64,000 nt of DNA from GCA-2733415 sp965178655 (GTDB taxonomy: Bacteria > Bacteroidota > Bacteroidia > Flavobacteriales > Flavobacteriaceae): NCBI GenBank assembly GCA_965178655.1, contig OZ238266.1, positions 744,001 to 808,000 on the forward strand, given 5' to 3'. The notes under the pieces were generated by a model that saw nothing but the letters and a program-made list of their open reading frames with translations, was not told where the DNA came from and ran no database searches. This document shows, one piece after another, positions 28,649 to 36,881 of this stretch. How positions within the stretch are numbered: position 1 is the stretch's first letter; each line of letters opens with the position of its first letter. Both the position numbers and the translations under genes were made by a program.

Positions 28649-28808
28649 AAGCGTTAGCTTTTGTTAAGTAGATAAATCGGCAAAATTTAAACTTACAACA
28701 AAAATAAGATGCGTAATGCTCTCGCCTTTATGGGCGATGAGTGTCGTACTTGTTTGTTGTGGGTTTTGCCGAACCTTTCTACTTCAAGGCTTGAAAACCT
28801 CATCGCTT
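28649..28808. repeat. Large nested palindrome (about 160 nt) downstream of the DUF3293 module
   Basis: This accounts for the 302-bp gap 28560-28861. Three nested levels of pairing are visible: AAGCG/CGCTT at the outside, AAGTAGA with CGGCAAAA and ACAACAAA (28667-28702) against TTTGTTGTGGGTTTTGCCG and TCTACTT (28752-28784), and an apical TCGCC-GGCGA hairpin at 28722-28737. The result would be one long imperfect stem. It could be a structured RNA, a small palindromic mobile element or a single-strand recombination site; nothing here separates these. The ends of the gap outside it show nothing else. Confidence 0.65.
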
Positions 28809-28861
28809 TTTTATGCAATAAACTTAAATAATCATTTTAGAGGTTAAATGACAAGTGCATT

Positions 28862-29086
28862 ATGAAAAACAAAAAAACTAAGAAGTTACCAAGTCCAATT
28901 ACTGATTTAATATACACTATCGTAGGCGTGGTATTAATTTGTTTCAGTATTGCAACAGCCATAGGATTATACGAAAACAAGAATAGTAATGGAATTATTG
29001 TTGGTGGTTTAGCCTTTGGAATAATCTGTATTGGAGCTTCTATTCAAAATAGTAGAATTAGAAGAAATGCAAAGCACAATAAATAA
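28862..29086 (+). CDS. Small membrane protein, two helices
   Basis: The 74-aa protein begins with a basic segment (KNKKTKKLP) and has two hydrophobic stretches, about residues 19-38 and 45-62, joined by a short polar loop with an N-rich turn. The C-terminus is basic (RIRRNAKHNK). Both ends should be cytoplasmic. The function is unknown. It is followed after 9 bases by another small membrane protein gene, and the two may form a pair. Confidence 0.55.
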   Translation: MKNKKTKKLPSPITDLIYTIVGVVLICFSIATAIGLYENKNSNGIIVGGLAFGIICIGASIQNSRIRRNAKHNK

Positions 29087-29095
29087 TATAAACAA

Positions 29096-29323
29096 ATGGA
29101 AAATTCAATATTAAATTTAGTGTTTTTAATTATTGCATACCAAGTAATAGTTCCTGATACCTATTTAGATGAAATTATAGAGAATAAGTTTCCAAAAATC
29201 ATTCAGGTCAAGAGAAACATTATTAATTTAATTGGAAAATTATTTATTGAATTTTCGTTTTGGATTTACATCATTTTAATCCTTTTAGTAATAATTATTA
29301 TATTAATAATATTTTTAAAATAG
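29096..29323 (+). CDS. Small membrane protein
   Basis: The 75-aa protein has an N-terminal hydrophobic segment (about 4-18), a charged central region (DEIIENKFPKIIQVKRN) and a strong C-terminal helix of about 24 Ile/Leu residues. No family is recognised. It is the last gene of the integrative element and probably shares a transcript with the 74-aa gene upstream. Confidence 0.5.
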   Translation: MENSILNLVFLIIAYQVIVPDTYLDEIIENKFPKIIQVKRNIINLIGKLFIEFSFWIYIILILLVIIIILIIFLK

Positions 29324-29830
29324 TAGATACATCCTAACATCAATAACGAGTTAAAAATTTTTAAAAAAATTTCAAAAGTCGAGAGATTAGGGTTTATATG
29401 TAATTTAACCCCTACCTACAAAAAAAAGAAAATCAAAATAATATACGTTTTTCAGATTTTGCTTTTTAACTTTTGATTAGAAAAGTCGAACTTTTTTATA
29501 AGAGGTTAATAGACTTGTTATGGTATAACTGTATTTCGTTTAATCCCGTATAGGGGATTGTGTTTTTATTAGTTTGTCTTATTAAAAGAAAATAGAGTAC
29601 CTTAACTCTTTACATCACTCCTACTGGTTTTAATTAATCTTTTAGTAAAACTCTATTAGCCTTGTCAGGTTGTCAAGTGTTTAGCAATATATTAAAACAT
29701 AAATACCTTATGAAACTCTATGATTGCTAAAGGTTTTCAAAATAACAAAAAAGCGGTAATAAAATATAATCGGGAAATATTCGGGAATAAAAAAAGCCAA
29801 CCATTTGATTAACAAATAATTAGCTTCTTA
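29324..29830. other. Non-coding right end of the element
   Basis: These 507 bp hold no convincing gene. AATCCC-GTATAG-GGGATT (29542-29559) followed by T residues is a terminator-like hairpin. AAAAGTCGA occurs twice (29374 and 29481). The paired CGGGAA repeats lie at 29769-29787. The rest is AT-rich and shows nothing I can interpret. Confidence 0.55.
29769..29787 (+). repeat. Paired CGGGAA repeats inside the right end (candidate integrase arm site)
   Basis: ATCGGGAAATATTCGGGAA has two CGGGAA copies 11 bp apart, the same spacing and orientation as at 19084-19102. It lies 43 bp inside the right core repeat, where integrase arm sites are expected. Confidence 0.6.
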
Positions 29831-29851
29831 TTTAGTAGCGGGAACTGGACT
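29831..29851 (+). repeat. attR: core repeat overlapping the 3' end of tRNA-fMet
   Basis: This right copy of the 21-bp direct repeat restores the acceptor end of the tRNA. The identity runs 5 bases past the tRNA end into flanking DNA. Confidence 0.75.
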
Positions 29852-29908
29852 CGAACCAGTGACCTTCGGGTTATGAGCCCGACGAGCTGCCTACTGCTCT
29901 ATCCCGCG
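29836..29908 (-). tRNA. Initiator tRNA-fMet (CAU)
   Basis: The 73-nt minus-strand sequence folds as a cloverleaf with anticodon CAU in CTCATAA. The anticodon stem ends in three consecutive G-C pairs (G29-G31 with C39-C41), the D stem has A11-U24, and position 1 is C facing U72, so the first pair is mismatched. These are initiator, not elongator, features. CCA is not encoded. The 3' end is the attachment site of the element to its left. Confidence 0.92.
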
Positions 29909-30032
29909 CTATTGACTGCAAATATACAACTGTTTTACATGTATACAAGTATTTTTTTTAAATAAATAACATAAAAAACACAGCGCACTCGTTATGAAGT
30001 GCTTATGTGCTTAATATTTTAGGTTTTTAATT

Positions 30033-31940
30033 CTACATTAATGAATCTAGGGCTTCTTGCGCATTTTCCCAGTCTTCCATAAGCTTTTCAAGATTGTCTT
30101 TCTTCTCTTGATAGTGTTCAAAGAAATTATTAGCTGCAATAGTCTGCTCATAATTAATTTGCAACTCAACATCTATTGCTTTTATATCTCGTTCTAGTAT
30201 ATTTATTTTTGACTCTATCTTACTAAGTTTATTTTGTAAAGACTTGGTTTTTTTCTGATCCTCGTAAGATTGTTTTTTATGCGCCTTAGGGGCCTGCTTT
30301 ACAACATCTCTCTTTTCAACTTCGCGCAGGTTAGCTACATTTCGTGCATCTAAATAATAATCAATATCTCCTAAGTAGGTTTTTATAACATGGTCTTTAA
30401 ACTCATAAACCTTTTCTGTTAAACCTTGTAAAAAATCTCTATCATGCGACACCAATATCAATGTCCCTTCAAAGTTTTTTAAAGCCTCTTTTAATACCGT
30501 TTTTGATTTGATATCTAAATGGTTGGTAGGCTCATCCATGATAAGCACATTTAAAGGCTGTAACAACATTTTAGCCAGAGCCAAACGGTTTCGTTCTCCC
30601 CCAGAAAGCACTTTTACTTTTTTATCTACTTCTTCTCCTCTAAACAAGAACGACCCTAATATATCGCGTACTTTACTACGTGTTTTTTCGTTAGCAGCAT
30701 CAATCATGGTATCTTCTACCGTTTTATTACCATCAAGGTACTCGGCTTGGTTCTGTGCAAAATAACCTATCTGAACATTATGTCCGATTTTTAAATCGCC
30801 TTGAAAATCAACTTCGTTAACCAACATTTTAGCTAGGGTAGATTTTCCTTGTCCGTTTTGCCCTACAAAAGCAATTTTACTTCCGCGCTCAATAAGCAAA
30901 TCAATATCCGTTAGCACCTTTTTATTGCCATAAGATTTAGATAAGTGGCTTGCTTCTATAACTACTTTACCCGGTGTAATTGACACAGGAAACTTAAGTG
31001 TCATTACACTATTATCTTCATCATCAACCTCAATACGATCAATCTTATCTATTTTTTTAATAAGTGATTGTGCCATTGATGCTTTATTGGCTTTGGCTCT
31101 AAATTTTTCTATTAATTTTTCTGTATGCTCAATTTGCTTTTGCTGATTTTTTTGCGCTGCAATTTGTTGCGTTTTAATTTCATTTCGCAACAACAAATAC
31201 TCACTATACGCTTTTTTATAATCATAAATACGACCTAGCGATATTTCAATAGTACGATTGGTTACATGGTCTAAAAACATTTTATCATGCGATACAATTA
31301 CCACAGCTCCTGGGTAATTTTTAAGAAAAGATTCTAGCCATATAATAGATTCAATATCTAAGTGATTGGTAGGCTCATCGAGCAATAGAATGTCGTTTTT
31401 TTGCAATAATAATTTTGCAAGTTCAATACGCATTCGCCAACCTCCAGAAAATGTTTCGGTTAGTTTATTGAAATCTTCACGCTGAAACCCTAATCCTATT
31501 AATATGCGTTCCGTTTCTCCTTGATAGTTATATCCGCCATGTATTTCATATTGCTGTTGTAGCTCTGTAACTTCTTCAATAATTTTTGAATAGGCCTCAC
31601 TCTCATAATCGGTACGTGTTGCAAGTTCATTGTTTAGCGATTCTATCTCAAACTCTAACTTTTTTATAGTTTGAAATGCCTGATAGGATTCTTCCAAAAC
31701 ACTTCTGCCTGGAATAAAATCAATATCTTGTCGTAAAAAGCCTATCTCTACACCTTTTTCTAGTGCTATTTGACCGCTATCATATTCCTGATCGCCAGAA
31801 ATAATTTTTAATAGGGTAGATTTTCCTGCACCATTTTTACCAATTAAACCTACTCGGTTACCTGCGCCCAAGCGAAAGGATATTTTATGAAATAAATCTT
31901 CTCCTTGAAAGGAGACTGTTAAATTATGTATGTTAAGCAT
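30033..31940 (-). CDS. ABC-F family ATPase
   Basis: The 635-aa cytoplasmic protein has two ABC domains and no membrane segments: Walker A GKNGAGKST at about 34-42 and GQNGQGKST at about 356-364, signatures FSGGWRMR and LSGGERNR, and two DEPTNHLD Walker B motifs. Between them is the Lys/Gln-rich P-site-tRNA interaction linker. A coiled-coil C-terminal arm (about 540-630) marks the Uup/YdiF-like group. ABC-F proteins of this kind act on the ribosome, releasing stalled translation. It is the first core gene to the right of tRNA-fMet. There is no sign that it confers antibiotic resistance. Confidence 0.92.
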   Translation of the reverse strand: MLNIHNLTVSFQGEDLFHKISFRLGAGNRVGLIGKNGAGKSTLLKIISGDQEYDSGQIALEKGVEIGFLRQDIDFIPGRSVLEESYQAFQTIKKLEFEIESLNNELATRTDYESEAYSKIIEEVTELQQQYEIHGGYNYQGETERILIGLGFQREDFNKLTETFSGGWRMRIELAKLLLQKNDILLLDEPTNHLDIESIIWLESFLKNYPGAVVIVSHDKMFLDHVTNRTIEISLGRIYDYKKAYSEYLLLRNEIKTQQIAAQKNQQKQIEHTEKLIEKFRAKANKASMAQSLIKKIDKIDRIEVDDEDNSVMTLKFPVSITPGKVVIEASHLSKSYGNKKVLTDIDLLIERGSKIAFVGQNGQGKSTLAKMLVNEVDFQGDLKIGHNVQIGYFAQNQAEYLDGNKTVEDTMIDAANEKTRSKVRDILGSFLFRGEEVDKKVKVLSGGERNRLALAKMLLQPLNVLIMDEPTNHLDIKSKTVLKEALKNFEGTLILVSHDRDFLQGLTEKVYEFKDHVIKTYLGDIDYYLDARNVANLREVEKRDVVKQAPKAHKKQSYEDQKKTKSLQNKLSKIESKINILERDIKAIDVELQINYEQTIAANNFFEHYQEKKDNLEKLMEDWENAQEALDSLM

Positions 31941-32035
31941 AGTGCTTTTATATATTTTAGGTTTTTGTTACAAATGTTACGTATAGTCCTTTATGTAATA
32001 CGTAAATTTGTTGCGCACAAAAATACATAAAATAA

Positions 32036-32437
32036 ATGCTTAAAAAAGCCTCTATACTACATAGTATTCTTTTTGGAAAATGTCCGAAATGTCATGAAGA
32101 GTTAATGTACCAAGAAAAAAACGCGTATAAACTATCTACAACCCTAAAATTAAATGATAATTGTTCGTCTTGTGGGTTAAAATATCAGATTGAACCTGCA
32201 TTTTTTTACGGCTCTATGTATGTAAGTTATGGTGTTGGTATTGCTTTTGCTGTGGCCGCATTTATTATTAGTCACTTTGTTTTTAGCACAACGCTACTCA
32301 ATACCTTCTTTGCTATAACAGCAACTTTAATTTTATTTTTACCAATTATTGCACGCGCATCTAGAAATATTTGGATTAGCATTTTTATACGTTATGACAA
32401 AGATGCAACAGCAAAACATAAAGCAAATCTAAAATAA
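32036..32437 (+). CDS. DUF983 family membrane protein
   Basis: The 133-aa protein has an N-terminal zinc-ribbon-like pair, CPKC at residues 18-21 and CSSC at about 44-47, then two transmembrane helices (about 62-82 and 86-108). This is the DUF983 layout. The function is unknown. A -7 box TAAATTTG at 32003-32010 gives a leader of about 20 bases. It is divergent from the ABC-F gene and converges on the oxidoreductase gene. Confidence 0.85.
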   Translation: MLKKASILHSILFGKCPKCHEELMYQEKNAYKLSTTLKLNDNCSSCGLKYQIEPAFFYGSMYVSYGVGIAFAVAAFIISHFVFSTTLLNTFFAITATLILFLPIIARASRNIWISIFIRYDKDATAKHKANLK

Positions 32438-32455
32438 TCTAAAATCTTTATACAA

Positions 32456-33526
32456 TTATATATTACTTAGCGGATTATTATAATCTGATGCAAAGCGGGT
32501 AATATTAATATCTGAAGATAATGCTATATTATTTTCTACATGGTTATACAGCACCTCACTTACCATTGGCGCTACAAGCACACCACGAGTTCCTAAGCCA
32601 TTGAGCACATACATGTTTTTATGTAATGGATGTTGCCCTACTAACGGTCGTCTATCGGTTACTGTTGGTCGTATTCCTGCATATTGATCAATAACCTTAT
32701 ACGGACAGTCTATTATTTCTGTCAACTTAGTTTCTAAGGTTTCTCTGGCTTCAGTTGTAGTCTGCCATGATTTATCTGCCCAGTTATAAGTTGCGCCCAC
32801 TAAATAATGATTGGCGGTTTCTAAAGGTATTATAAATGCACTTGCTTTTAAAATAGCCTTGGCTTGCAAAGCTGGTGCTTCTATAATTAACACCTCTCCC
32901 TTTGTGCCGTTTAAAGGCAGGTATTTAAAAAACGGGTTGGACTTCATTCCAAAACCTTCCATAAATACAATTTGTTTTGCAGTAATACCTTTATAAGACA
33001 CATGTGTATCTGTTAGCTCTAAATCGGCATAGTTAAATGTCTCGTTTTTATAGCTATCTATTGATTGTAGATACGCCTTATATGCTTTTAGAAGTTTTGC
33101 AACCTGTAAGCGTCCGGTTTGGGTTACCTCTCCAAAATTAAACTTTGCTTTTACTACTGCATTTTCATTTTTAACAAATTTTGTAGATAAAAATGGTGCT
33201 AAGTCGGGTTTGTCTGAAGCTATAAGCCAATTATTCTGCTCTTCAATAGCCGTGAATATTCGTAAAACAGGTAACGGACTTAATACTTTAGTATTTAAAA
33301 ACTGTTCAATTTCCGTATAAAAAGGTATGGCATAATTAAGCTGAGGCAAAGCATTCCAAGGGGCGGTAAAACGTTTTAAGATTACAGGGTTATACATTCC
33401 TCCTGCAACAACTGAAGACGACTTATCTTCTTTGGTAATAACCAAAAATGATTTTTTTTCTTTTCTTAATTGCTCCGAAAAAGACACGCCTGCCAATCCA
33501 AATCCTACAAGTATATAATCTAACAT
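32456..33526 (-). CDS. FAD-dependent oxidoreductase (DAO family)
   Basis: The 356-aa protein has an N-terminal FAD-binding Rossmann motif (VGFGLAGVSFSEQL), a GGMYNP segment after it, and a C-terminal NGLGTRGVLVAP FAD-binding motif, the layout of the D-amino-acid oxidase/glycine oxidase family. The substrate cannot be told; the MnmC C-terminal domain and amine oxidases share this fold. It follows gldN on the same strand, separated by a weak terminator, and is regularly found downstream of gldN in flavobacteria. Confidence 0.8.
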   Translation of the reverse strand: MLDYILVGFGLAGVSFSEQLRKEKKSFLVITKEDKSSSVVAGGMYNPVILKRFTAPWNALPQLNYAIPFYTEIEQFLNTKVLSPLPVLRIFTAIEEQNNWLIASDKPDLAPFLSTKFVKNENAVVKAKFNFGEVTQTGRLQVAKLLKAYKAYLQSIDSYKNETFNYADLELTDTHVSYKGITAKQIVFMEGFGMKSNPFFKYLPLNGTKGEVLIIEAPALQAKAILKASAFIIPLETANHYLVGATYNWADKSWQTTTEARETLETKLTEIIDCPYKVIDQYAGIRPTVTDRRPLVGQHPLHKNMYVLNGLGTRGVLVAPMVSEVLYNHVENNIALSSDINITRFASDYNNPLSNI

Positions 33527-33591
33527 AGTTAATAACAGTAATTAGTCGTTAAAGTTAAGGCGATTTTGAAACGCTACAAGTATAAAAACAA

Positions 33592-33617
33592 AAAACCCCT
33601 AAATTATAGGAGTTTTT
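33592..33617 (-). terminator. Terminator downstream of gldN
   Basis: On the minus strand CTCCTA, an A/T loop and TAGGGG followed by a T run form a short, imperfect hairpin 30 bases after the gldN stop. It would end the gldK-L-M-N transcript. Confidence 0.6.
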
Positions 33618-33645
33618 TTATGATATTATAGTCTTAGTACAATGC

Positions 33646-34536
33646 TTAATATTGCCACTGATCTAATTCAAAATTTCTGATTTTAGTTCTAATACGTTCT
33701 GACTCTAACAACTGCATTAATGCGTTATTAGGTACGTATTCTGTAATTTCTCTATCTGCATACACATTTTCCTCTTTATAAATAGTAGCACCATATCGTC
33801 TACCGTTTAACAAATGATCAAATGAAATTGGTTTTGCAGTATTTTTATTATTAAAGCACATTGCTTCGTTTAATACATTGCGAGTATCTGGGAAAAACAC
33901 CCAAAATTGCTCTACTAAATCACCGTTTTCAGCATCAATAAAAAATACATCTGGTGTTACAGGTGCCAAAGCAATTAATCTATATTTTAACTCACCCTGA
34001 CGCTTATCAAAATACCATAATCCTTTAGTACGGTATTCCTTTACATCAAAAGCTGTTAATTCTGTAGTATCAATATACTCCGGAGAAATAGGCTCACCAG
34101 CATTATATTGCTCATACCCTAGGTCTAATGTATCAATTTTCATTAGTCCTTCTCTAACTTCATCAAATGTCTTTTTACTTGTAAAATAAGAGTCTGTATA
34201 TAAGTTTTTAATATCTCCAGATTTAATGTTTTTCAACAATACATCATATAAACTTCTTCGTTCTGAACCAATATTTGAAGTATCAACAGGGTAGTAAAGC
34301 GGGAAATTAACACGCTCATCTAACACTATTTTTTCCCAAACAGTTTTAGACCAAAGGACATCTTTATCATCAATAAACCCGTACTCTAAAGGCTTGCTGT
34401 TATCATACTGCTCTTGTTCAGCTGTTTTAACACCAATTTCTTCAGGGCTTGTAGCGTTTAACACGTTGTATTGTGCTGAAACTCCTTGAGCTACAACAAC
34501 TAATGCGATGGTTACTAAAAATTTTCTACAGTTCAT
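33646..34536 (-). CDS. gldN: Gliding motility/T9SS protein GldN
   Basis: The 296-aa periplasmic protein has a signal peptide ending VSAQ. With GldK it forms the periplasmic ring of the type IX secretion system under the outer membrane. The family hallmarks are the NFPLYYPVDT stretch, KTKGLWYFDKRQGELKYR-like strand, ALAPVTPDVFF and the C-terminal RTKIRNFELDQWQY. Length is normal. It is the last gene of gldK-L-M-N, 73 bases after gldM. Confidence 0.95.
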   Translation of the reverse strand: MNCRKFLVTIALVVVAQGVSAQYNVLNATSPEEIGVKTAEQEQYDNSKPLEYGFIDDKDVLWSKTVWEKIVLDERVNFPLYYPVDTSNIGSERRSLYDVLLKNIKSGDIKNLYTDSYFTSKKTFDEVREGLMKIDTLDLGYEQYNAGEPISPEYIDTTELTAFDVKEYRTKGLWYFDKRQGELKYRLIALAPVTPDVFFIDAENGDLVEQFWVFFPDTRNVLNEAMCFNNKNTAKPISFDHLLNGRRYGATIYKEENVYADREITEYVPNNALMQLLESERIRTKIRNFELDQWQY

Positions 34537-34608
34537 TTGTTCTATCTATTTTTAATGTATTCTAAAATCACATAGCATTTTAAAATGCTATGTGATTAGT
34601 ATAATCTC

Positions 34609-36162
34609 TTAATTAGAAATTTCAATAATAACAGGCGATGCATCTTTTAATTTAATTGGGCTTCCTACTACAGATGCTTTTAAACCAAATATTTGTACAG
34701 TCTGACCTCTTTTTGCACGGGCTAAAGCACTTTTAGCTCGGGCACTTAATTTACTTCCTTGACAAACAATTGTTGGTTGTCCTGGCACTTTAAATTTAAA
34801 TGAATTTACTTTTAATTTTAAATCAAAAACAAAATCTTCTAATACCGCTGATATGGTAGCGTTTTTTAAAGCATTTTTAGATTTCTTAATTGCACCACCT
34901 TGCCCACTAACTGCTGCTGCTGGACGAGGGATATCTTTAATTCTAAACTTTTTCTTATCAGGTACTTTTGTACCATCAGTTAAGGTTCCGGTAACATTTA
35001 TTGTTACCTCTCTACCTTTTGAAGGCGTCATGATATATCCTTTTCCTGATTTACGTAATCCTGCTGCTGATGCATTTACTTTGTCTGAAGAAATTCCTGC
35101 AAAAGAAATAGTCATTGGGTTAGGAATACCACGGTAAACAACATTCATCTTATCTGCAGATATTGTTGCAGAGTTCGGCTTAGGCACAACTGCATAAGTT
35201 GATTCTATAGAAACCTCAACAGGCTTTCCGTTTTCTAAGAACACAAATTTTCCGTCAATTTTACGCTCTCCAACTGCTCCTGCAGGAAAGTCTAAAACAA
35301 CACCTGTGTCTTTAAAGTTTTTCTTATCAATCTCATTACCGTTTACAACCACAGAATTTGGTTTTGTAGATGCATCTACACGACCTAAAACTACACGACC
35401 TTTAAAGTTTTCTCCAGAAAAGAAAGCTGATTTTTCTGCAATTACAATAGCGTCATAATTATCAAAAGATAACGCTTCTGCTTGTTTACCTGTTAATAAA
35501 CGTGATAACACATCAGATTCTAATGCTTTAACATCAGACTGCATAGAAGATACTTTTGCTAATGATGCAATTGATGGAAATCCTTTAAAGTTATAGTCTA
35601 ACCATAATTTTGTTGCGCCATCTTTAGCTTTTATAGGGTCTGTATTAAACTTGGCTTGTAATATAGCTTTTAGTTCTTCGTTACCCTCTTCTCCTAACAA
35701 CACATTCATGTCGTTACGGTACTTATCAAAAGCAGCCATTACAGCATCTCCTTTTTTAGAAAGGCGATCTCCTGTAAACCATGCCTCATCAATATGGTCT
35801 CCTTTATCCATACCTTCATATGGTAAGACTCCATCTTCTTTCTTATCTATATAAGGTTTCTCAATTTCAGTTTTTACAGTTTCTAAAAACGCATAAAACT
35901 CATTAGAAGCCTTAGATATGTTTTTAGCTTTTGAATTGATTACACTATACTGCTGCGGCTCATCTTGTGCTTTTTGCGCTAGGTTATCTAAAAATTTATT
36001 GTTTTTTTCAGTTGATGTTACATTATTTTCAACGAATTTATCGTTCATAATACCAAAAGCCGTCAATACTTCTTTTGACATATTTAGTGCTAACATCGCG
36101 ATTAACACCAAGTACATTAGGTTAATCATTTTTTGTCTTGGAGACAGTTTTCCACTTGCCAT
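34609..36162 (-). CDS. gldM: Gliding motility/T9SS motor protein GldM
   Basis: The 517-aa protein is anchored in the inner membrane by one N-terminal helix (about 12-30, MINLMYLVLIAMLALNMS) and extends through the periplasm as four domains (D1-D4). It couples the GldL proton motor to the GldK-GldN ring. The first residues SGKLSPRQKMINLMYLVLIA are the family signature. The C-terminal strand-rich region ends SPVIIEISN. Length is typical. It follows gldL after 43 bases. Confidence 0.95.
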   Translation of the reverse strand: MASGKLSPRQKMINLMYLVLIAMLALNMSKEVLTAFGIMNDKFVENNVTSTEKNNKFLDNLAQKAQDEPQQYSVINSKAKNISKASNEFYAFLETVKTEIEKPYIDKKEDGVLPYEGMDKGDHIDEAWFTGDRLSKKGDAVMAAFDKYRNDMNVLLGEEGNEELKAILQAKFNTDPIKAKDGATKLWLDYNFKGFPSIASLAKVSSMQSDVKALESDVLSRLLTGKQAEALSFDNYDAIVIAEKSAFFSGENFKGRVVLGRVDASTKPNSVVVNGNEIDKKNFKDTGVVLDFPAGAVGERKIDGKFVFLENGKPVEVSIESTYAVVPKPNSATISADKMNVVYRGIPNPMTISFAGISSDKVNASAAGLRKSGKGYIMTPSKGREVTINVTGTLTDGTKVPDKKKFRIKDIPRPAAAVSGQGGAIKKSKNALKNATISAVLEDFVFDLKLKVNSFKFKVPGQPTIVCQGSKLSARAKSALARAKRGQTVQIFGLKASVVGSPIKLKDASPVIIEISN

Positions 36163-36205
36163 AATTATTAGTTTTTTAAATTAATACTGTTAGTTTAAAA
36201 ACTAA

Positions 36206-36835
36206 TTATTTGTTAGTCATTGCAGATAACATTCCTCCGTACACACCGTTTAAAGAAGATAAGTTTGCAGCTAATGATGCCATTTGCGTTTGCAATTGTT
36301 CTGCATTATCTGCTGCTACTTTGTTTGCTTCAGCTTGGTTAGCTGCTGAATCCATTTGTACTTTGTATAGTGCGTTTAATGACTCCATTTGCGCTGCTGC
36401 AAGTGTCATTTGCTCAGAGTATTTGTTAGTTGCTGCAATAGAATCTACTGCTGGCTGAATAGTATCTGCTGCACCACTAAAGTTTTGAATAGAAGTACTT
36501 AATGAGCTCATTAAACTTGCGTCTAACTTAGCGTCTTTTAACATGTTATCTAATTTTTGAGATAACAGTCCTTCTGCATCTTGGTTTGCTCCGCCTTTAG
36601 CTGAAGACATTCCTCCTGCTAATTCTGGATACACTAATGCCCAGTCTAAATCTTCTGATAAAGGTTCAAATGCCGAAAGTGCAAATATAATTGCCTCTGC
36701 TCCTAAACCAATAATAAGCATTGGTGCTGCTCCTGGCCAGTGCATTAATTTAAATAGTGCTCCTAAAATTACAACTGCTGCTCCTAGTCCGTAAGCCATT
36801 GCCATAAATCTCTTGTATCCTCTTGATTGTGCCAT
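36206..36835 (-). CDS. gldL: Gliding motility/T9SS motor protein GldL
   Basis: The 209-aa inner-membrane protein has two N-terminal transmembrane helices (about 10-28 and 38-55). The glutamate in GLGAEAIIFALSAFEP of the second helix is the expected proton-carrying residue. The cytoplasmic C-terminal region is coiled coil, with repeated Ala/Gln/Met heptads. GldL pentamers surround a GldM dimer and turn proton flow into rotation. It lies between gldK and gldM. Confidence 0.95.
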   Translation of the reverse strand: MAQSRGYKRFMAMAYGLGAAVVILGALFKLMHWPGAAPMLIIGLGAEAIIFALSAFEPLSEDLDWALVYPELAGGMSSAKGGANQDAEGLLSQKLDNMLKDAKLDASLMSSLSTSIQNFSGAADTIQPAVDSIAATNKYSEQMTLAAAQMESLNALYKVQMDSAANQAEANKVAADNAEQLQTQMASLAANLSSLNGVYGGMLSAMTNK

Positions 36836-36881
36836 AATAAGTTTTTTTTTGTTTGGTTAAAGTTAAGTTAATTGGTTTTTA

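Larger units (their letters stand above)
18939..29851. mobile_element. Integrative element of about 10.9 kb in tRNA-fMet
   Basis: The element is bounded by a 21-bp direct repeat with 19 identities, whose right copy is the 3' end of tRNA-fMet. It carries a tyrosine recombinase near the left end, an excisionase-type HTH, a polymerase-like protein and cargo. It has no relaxase, type IV secretion or phage structural genes that I can recognise. Spread would therefore rely on helper functions or on circularisation. Its genes are more AT-rich than the flanking core genes and are nearly all on the plus strand. Ends are inferred from the repeat and from the tRNA geometry. Confidence 0.8.

Noticed and set aside
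28649..28808. Integron attC site or CRISPR-like repeat
   Set aside because: There is no integron integrase in the window, no repeated unit or spacer pattern, and the stem is longer than a typical attC. It is reported only as a palindrome.
18939..29851. Prophage or conjugative transposon
   Set aside because: No capsid, terminase, portal, relaxase, TraG or other transfer genes can be recognised. Only integration, regulation, polymerase and cargo genes are present.
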